The translations under genes and the position numbers were made by a program. This document shows, in pieces, positions 15,529 through 16,700 of a stretch of DNA of 16,700 nt. A model generated the notes under the pieces. That model saw only the letters and a list, made by a program, of their open reading frames with translations, had not been told where the DNA came from and did no database searches. The stretch lies in assembly GCA_030151565.1 (NCBI GenBank), contig JASLDM010000101.1, positions 1 through 16,700 on the forward strand, written 5' to 3'. Each line of letters opens with the position of its first letter. Within the stretch, counting starts at the first letter, position 1. This DNA is from Flavobacterium sp. GTDB lineage: Bacteria; Bacteroidota; Bacteroidia; Flavobacteriales; Flavobacteriaceae.

Positions 15529-15615
15529 AGCTTGCTGTTGTTTTAATAGTGATTACATACAATATTGTTTTAAGAGATGCGTTATCTTTATAACCATAGT
15601 CTTATTAGTTTTCTT

Positions 15616-15651
15616 AAAAGAGCCCTTTTGTTTTTAAAAGGGCTCTTTTTT
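15616..15651 (+). terminator. Strong intrinsic terminator after xpt
   Basis: AAAAGAGCCCTTTT (15616-15629) and AAAAGGGCTCTTTT (15636-15649) make a perfect 14-bp stem around GTTTTT, with T to 15651. Both sides are flanked by A/T runs, so it may work in both directions. It is about 90 bases past the xpt stop. Confidence 0.9.
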
Positions 15652-15730
15652 AAATTATACCTTAATGCTTTATTTGGATTGGATGAATCGGAGAAGCATC
15701 ACTAATTTTTTAAAGCACCAGAAAATTTAG

Positions 15731-15749
15731 GCATACCTATATAAAGAAG
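15731..15749. repeat. Direct repeat copy 1 (GCATACCTATATA...)
   Basis: GCATACCTATATAAAGAAG recurs in nearly the same form at 16192, where two extra bases (TA) lengthen the TA run. The 13-base core is identical. Confidence 0.6.
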
Positions 15750-16040
15750 AAGGAGGAATATTATCAAACAGATTGATCGGTTTGCCTTTATTCAATTTCA
15801 ACTATCCATTGTAAAAGAGTTGAAGTATAGTAAAGTTTAGCGAAATAGGTAAATTCATTGCAGTAAGTTCTAAATATGCTCCTCCTTTAATATACAGCAT
15901 TCATTTCAATTCATTTTACTTCCTGACTATTTTGACTTCATTTGACGTTTAAAGTCACTTTTGCTTTTTGTTGAAAATTGTATTTTCTTGATATTTAGGT
16001 GATTGAGTTCTTTTTAAGGAGTTTGGGTTGAGAATCCTTC

Positions 16041-16125
16041 GGGTGTTGTTCGGGTCATCTTCGATATTGTTTGGGAAAAGCGGCCTTTTTCCGAAGGAGC
16101 GTCGAACGAGACCCGAACAAAACCC
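16041..16125. repeat. GC-rich long imperfect hairpin, candidate palindromic repeat element
   Basis: TTGTTCGGGTC (16046-16056) and GACCCGAACAA (16110-16120) are perfect reverse complements. The stem extends outward after one mismatch (GGGT 16041-16044 with ACCC 16122-16125) and inward with TTCGA (16060-16064) and TCGAA (16102-16106). A smaller stem, AAAAG-CGGC-CTTTT (16076-16089), caps it. This size and base composition suit a dispersed palindromic element; a stable RNA is the other option. Confidence 0.5.
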
Positions 16126-16191
16126 CAATACGACTTTGGCTTATAACTTCTAAAAACGAGAAGCCAGTCCTGATTGTGGCCCCCGTTTGAA

Positions 16192-16212
16192 GCATACCTA
16201 TATATAAAGAAA
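16192..16212. repeat. Direct repeat copy 2 (GCATACCTATATA...)
   Basis: Same orientation as the copy at 15731, 461 bases downstream, at the end of the GC-rich block. Confidence 0.6.
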
Positions 16213-16490
16213 GGCATTAGTGTTCTCGAAATGAGCTAAAATGTTGATTGATAGTAATTAAAAAAAAAGAGCGACTCCAAACACCAAACAAGCGTACCAA
16301 GCAACAAAAACAAGTGTACTTTGTATATATAAGAGAAACCGAATAGGGGTCTATAAGGTAGCAAGCAGTATTATTCAGGTATTTTGGCTACGCATCGCAT
16401 TACTGGGCAAGAAACTCAAAAAACTTTGGATTGTAACGCAAAGGTAAATAGAGTGTTAAGAAAAAGGTTAAAAATAAAAGGCACTAAAGT

Positions 16491-16520
16491 TTGTGAGAAC
16501 CAAAAAAGGAGTTACTTTTG
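16491..16520 (+). promoter_or_regulatory. Strong tandem promoter P1, probably of a stable-RNA operon
   Basis: TTG (16491-16493), a 19-nt spacer and TACTTTTG (16513-16520) match the Bacteroidetes consensus. An A-rich tract (about 16461-16480) lies upstream like an UP element. The following CACTCGC is a GC-rich discriminator of the kind seen at rRNA and tRNA promoters in this group. Confidence 0.65.
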
Positions 16521-16610
16521 CACTCGCAATACGGAAGACGTCGCAAGACCAACCGCAGTGCAGACGTTCAGAGCTAAAGATTGGTTTTAAAAAAAAGTTC
16601 AAAATAAAAT

Positions 16611-16642
16611 TTGGATTATAAATAATAAAAGCACTATCTTTG
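16611..16642 (+). promoter_or_regulatory. Strong tandem promoter P2, probably of a stable-RNA operon
   Basis: TTG (16611-16613), a 21-nt spacer and TATCTTTG (16635-16642), again after an A-rich tract (about 16588-16609) and before a GC-rich discriminator (CCGTCCGC). Its -7 element is 122 bases after that of P1. A further A-rich block starts at about 16677 and runs off the window. Confidence 0.65.
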
Positions 16643-16700
16643 CCGTCCGCTTAAGGATGCTCTTAGAAAGAAAATGGTAAGAAAAATAAAAAAAGTTTTT

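Larger units (their letters stand above)
15652..16480. other. Long non-coding region with repeat-like elements
   Basis: No convincing gene is seen in about 830 bases. Contents from left to right: a reverse-strand frame of 58 codons from 15900 to 15727, broken by one TAG at 15802-15804; two copies of a sequence beginning GCATACCTATATA; a GC-rich block at about 16021-16200 (near 48% G+C by hand count, against an AT-rich surround) with a long hairpin; then A-rich sequence to the tandem promoters. The 67-codon reverse frame at 16014-16217 runs through the hairpin and is probably a by-product of it. The texture suggests decayed or repeated intergenic elements rather than coding DNA. Confidence 0.5.

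Noticed and set aside
16014..16217. 67-codon reverse frame through the GC-rich block
   Set aside because: Its course is set by the hairpin arms; no family recognised. Kept only as part of the repeat element.
16423..16450. A further promoter beginning with the TTTGGATT at 16423, which resembles the start of P2
   Set aside because: No TAnnTTTG follows at the right distance.
16384..16590. 68-codon + strand frame near the right edge
   Set aside because: It contains promoter P1 and its discriminator; a gene would have to run through the promoter. No recognisable motif.
1..16700. CRISPR arrays, tRNA genes, intact insertion sequences, phage or defence genes
   Set aside because: I looked for regular repeats, cloverleaf-like sequence ending in CCA, and transposase or defence motifs, and saw none.

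Overview
The window looks like the chromosome of a member of the Flavobacteriaceae (Bacteroidetes), probably Flavobacterium or a close relative. The grounds are an AT-rich genome, starts without clear Shine-Dalgarno sequences, many promoters of the Bacteroidetes type (TTG, a spacer of about 20 nt, then TAnnTTTG), a lysine/alanine-rich tail on L17, and a TonB receptor paired with a HmuY-family lipoprotein. No species can be named from this sequence alone.

Bases 1-2589 are the end of the large ribosomal operon: rpsK (cut by the left edge), rpsD, rpoA and rplQ, closed by a strong terminator. A terminator-like hairpin also sits between rpsK and rpsD and may be an S4-responsive attenuator. Bases 2590-6770 hold three separately terminated housekeeping genes: carA, eno and gltA.

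Bases 6837-8752 are a two-gene unit of the guanidine-modifying superfamily: a DDAH/arginine-deiminase-like enzyme followed by a CtlX-type citrulline hydrolase. Together they could turn arginine or methylarginines into ornithine through citrulline. Bases 8754-12532 are a probable haem/iron uptake unit: a TonB-dependent receptor with a HmuR-like NPDL motif, coupled to a HmuY-family surface lipoprotein. In front of it lie three alternating copies of an octamer at a 13-nt pitch, a good operator candidate.

Bases 12655-15651 hold a small membrane PH-domain protein, an S41-family protein that appears to have lost its catalytic serine and lysine, and xpt (xanthine phosphoribosyltransferase) with its own promoter and terminator.

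Bases 15652-16700 have no convincing gene. They contain a GC-rich long hairpin, two near-identical copies of a roughly 19-nt sequence 461 bp apart, a reverse-strand reading frame broken by one stop, and, at the right edge, two strong tandem promoters with GC-rich discriminators. A third A-rich block begins at the very end. This end most resembles the upstream region of a stable-RNA (rRNA or tRNA) operon lying just outside the window.

Most of the window is conserved housekeeping sequence. The points most worth a second look are the broken S41 active site, the operator-like array before the haem receptor, the rpsD attenuator, the two-step arginine/citrulline unit, and the repeat and tandem-promoter region at the right end.
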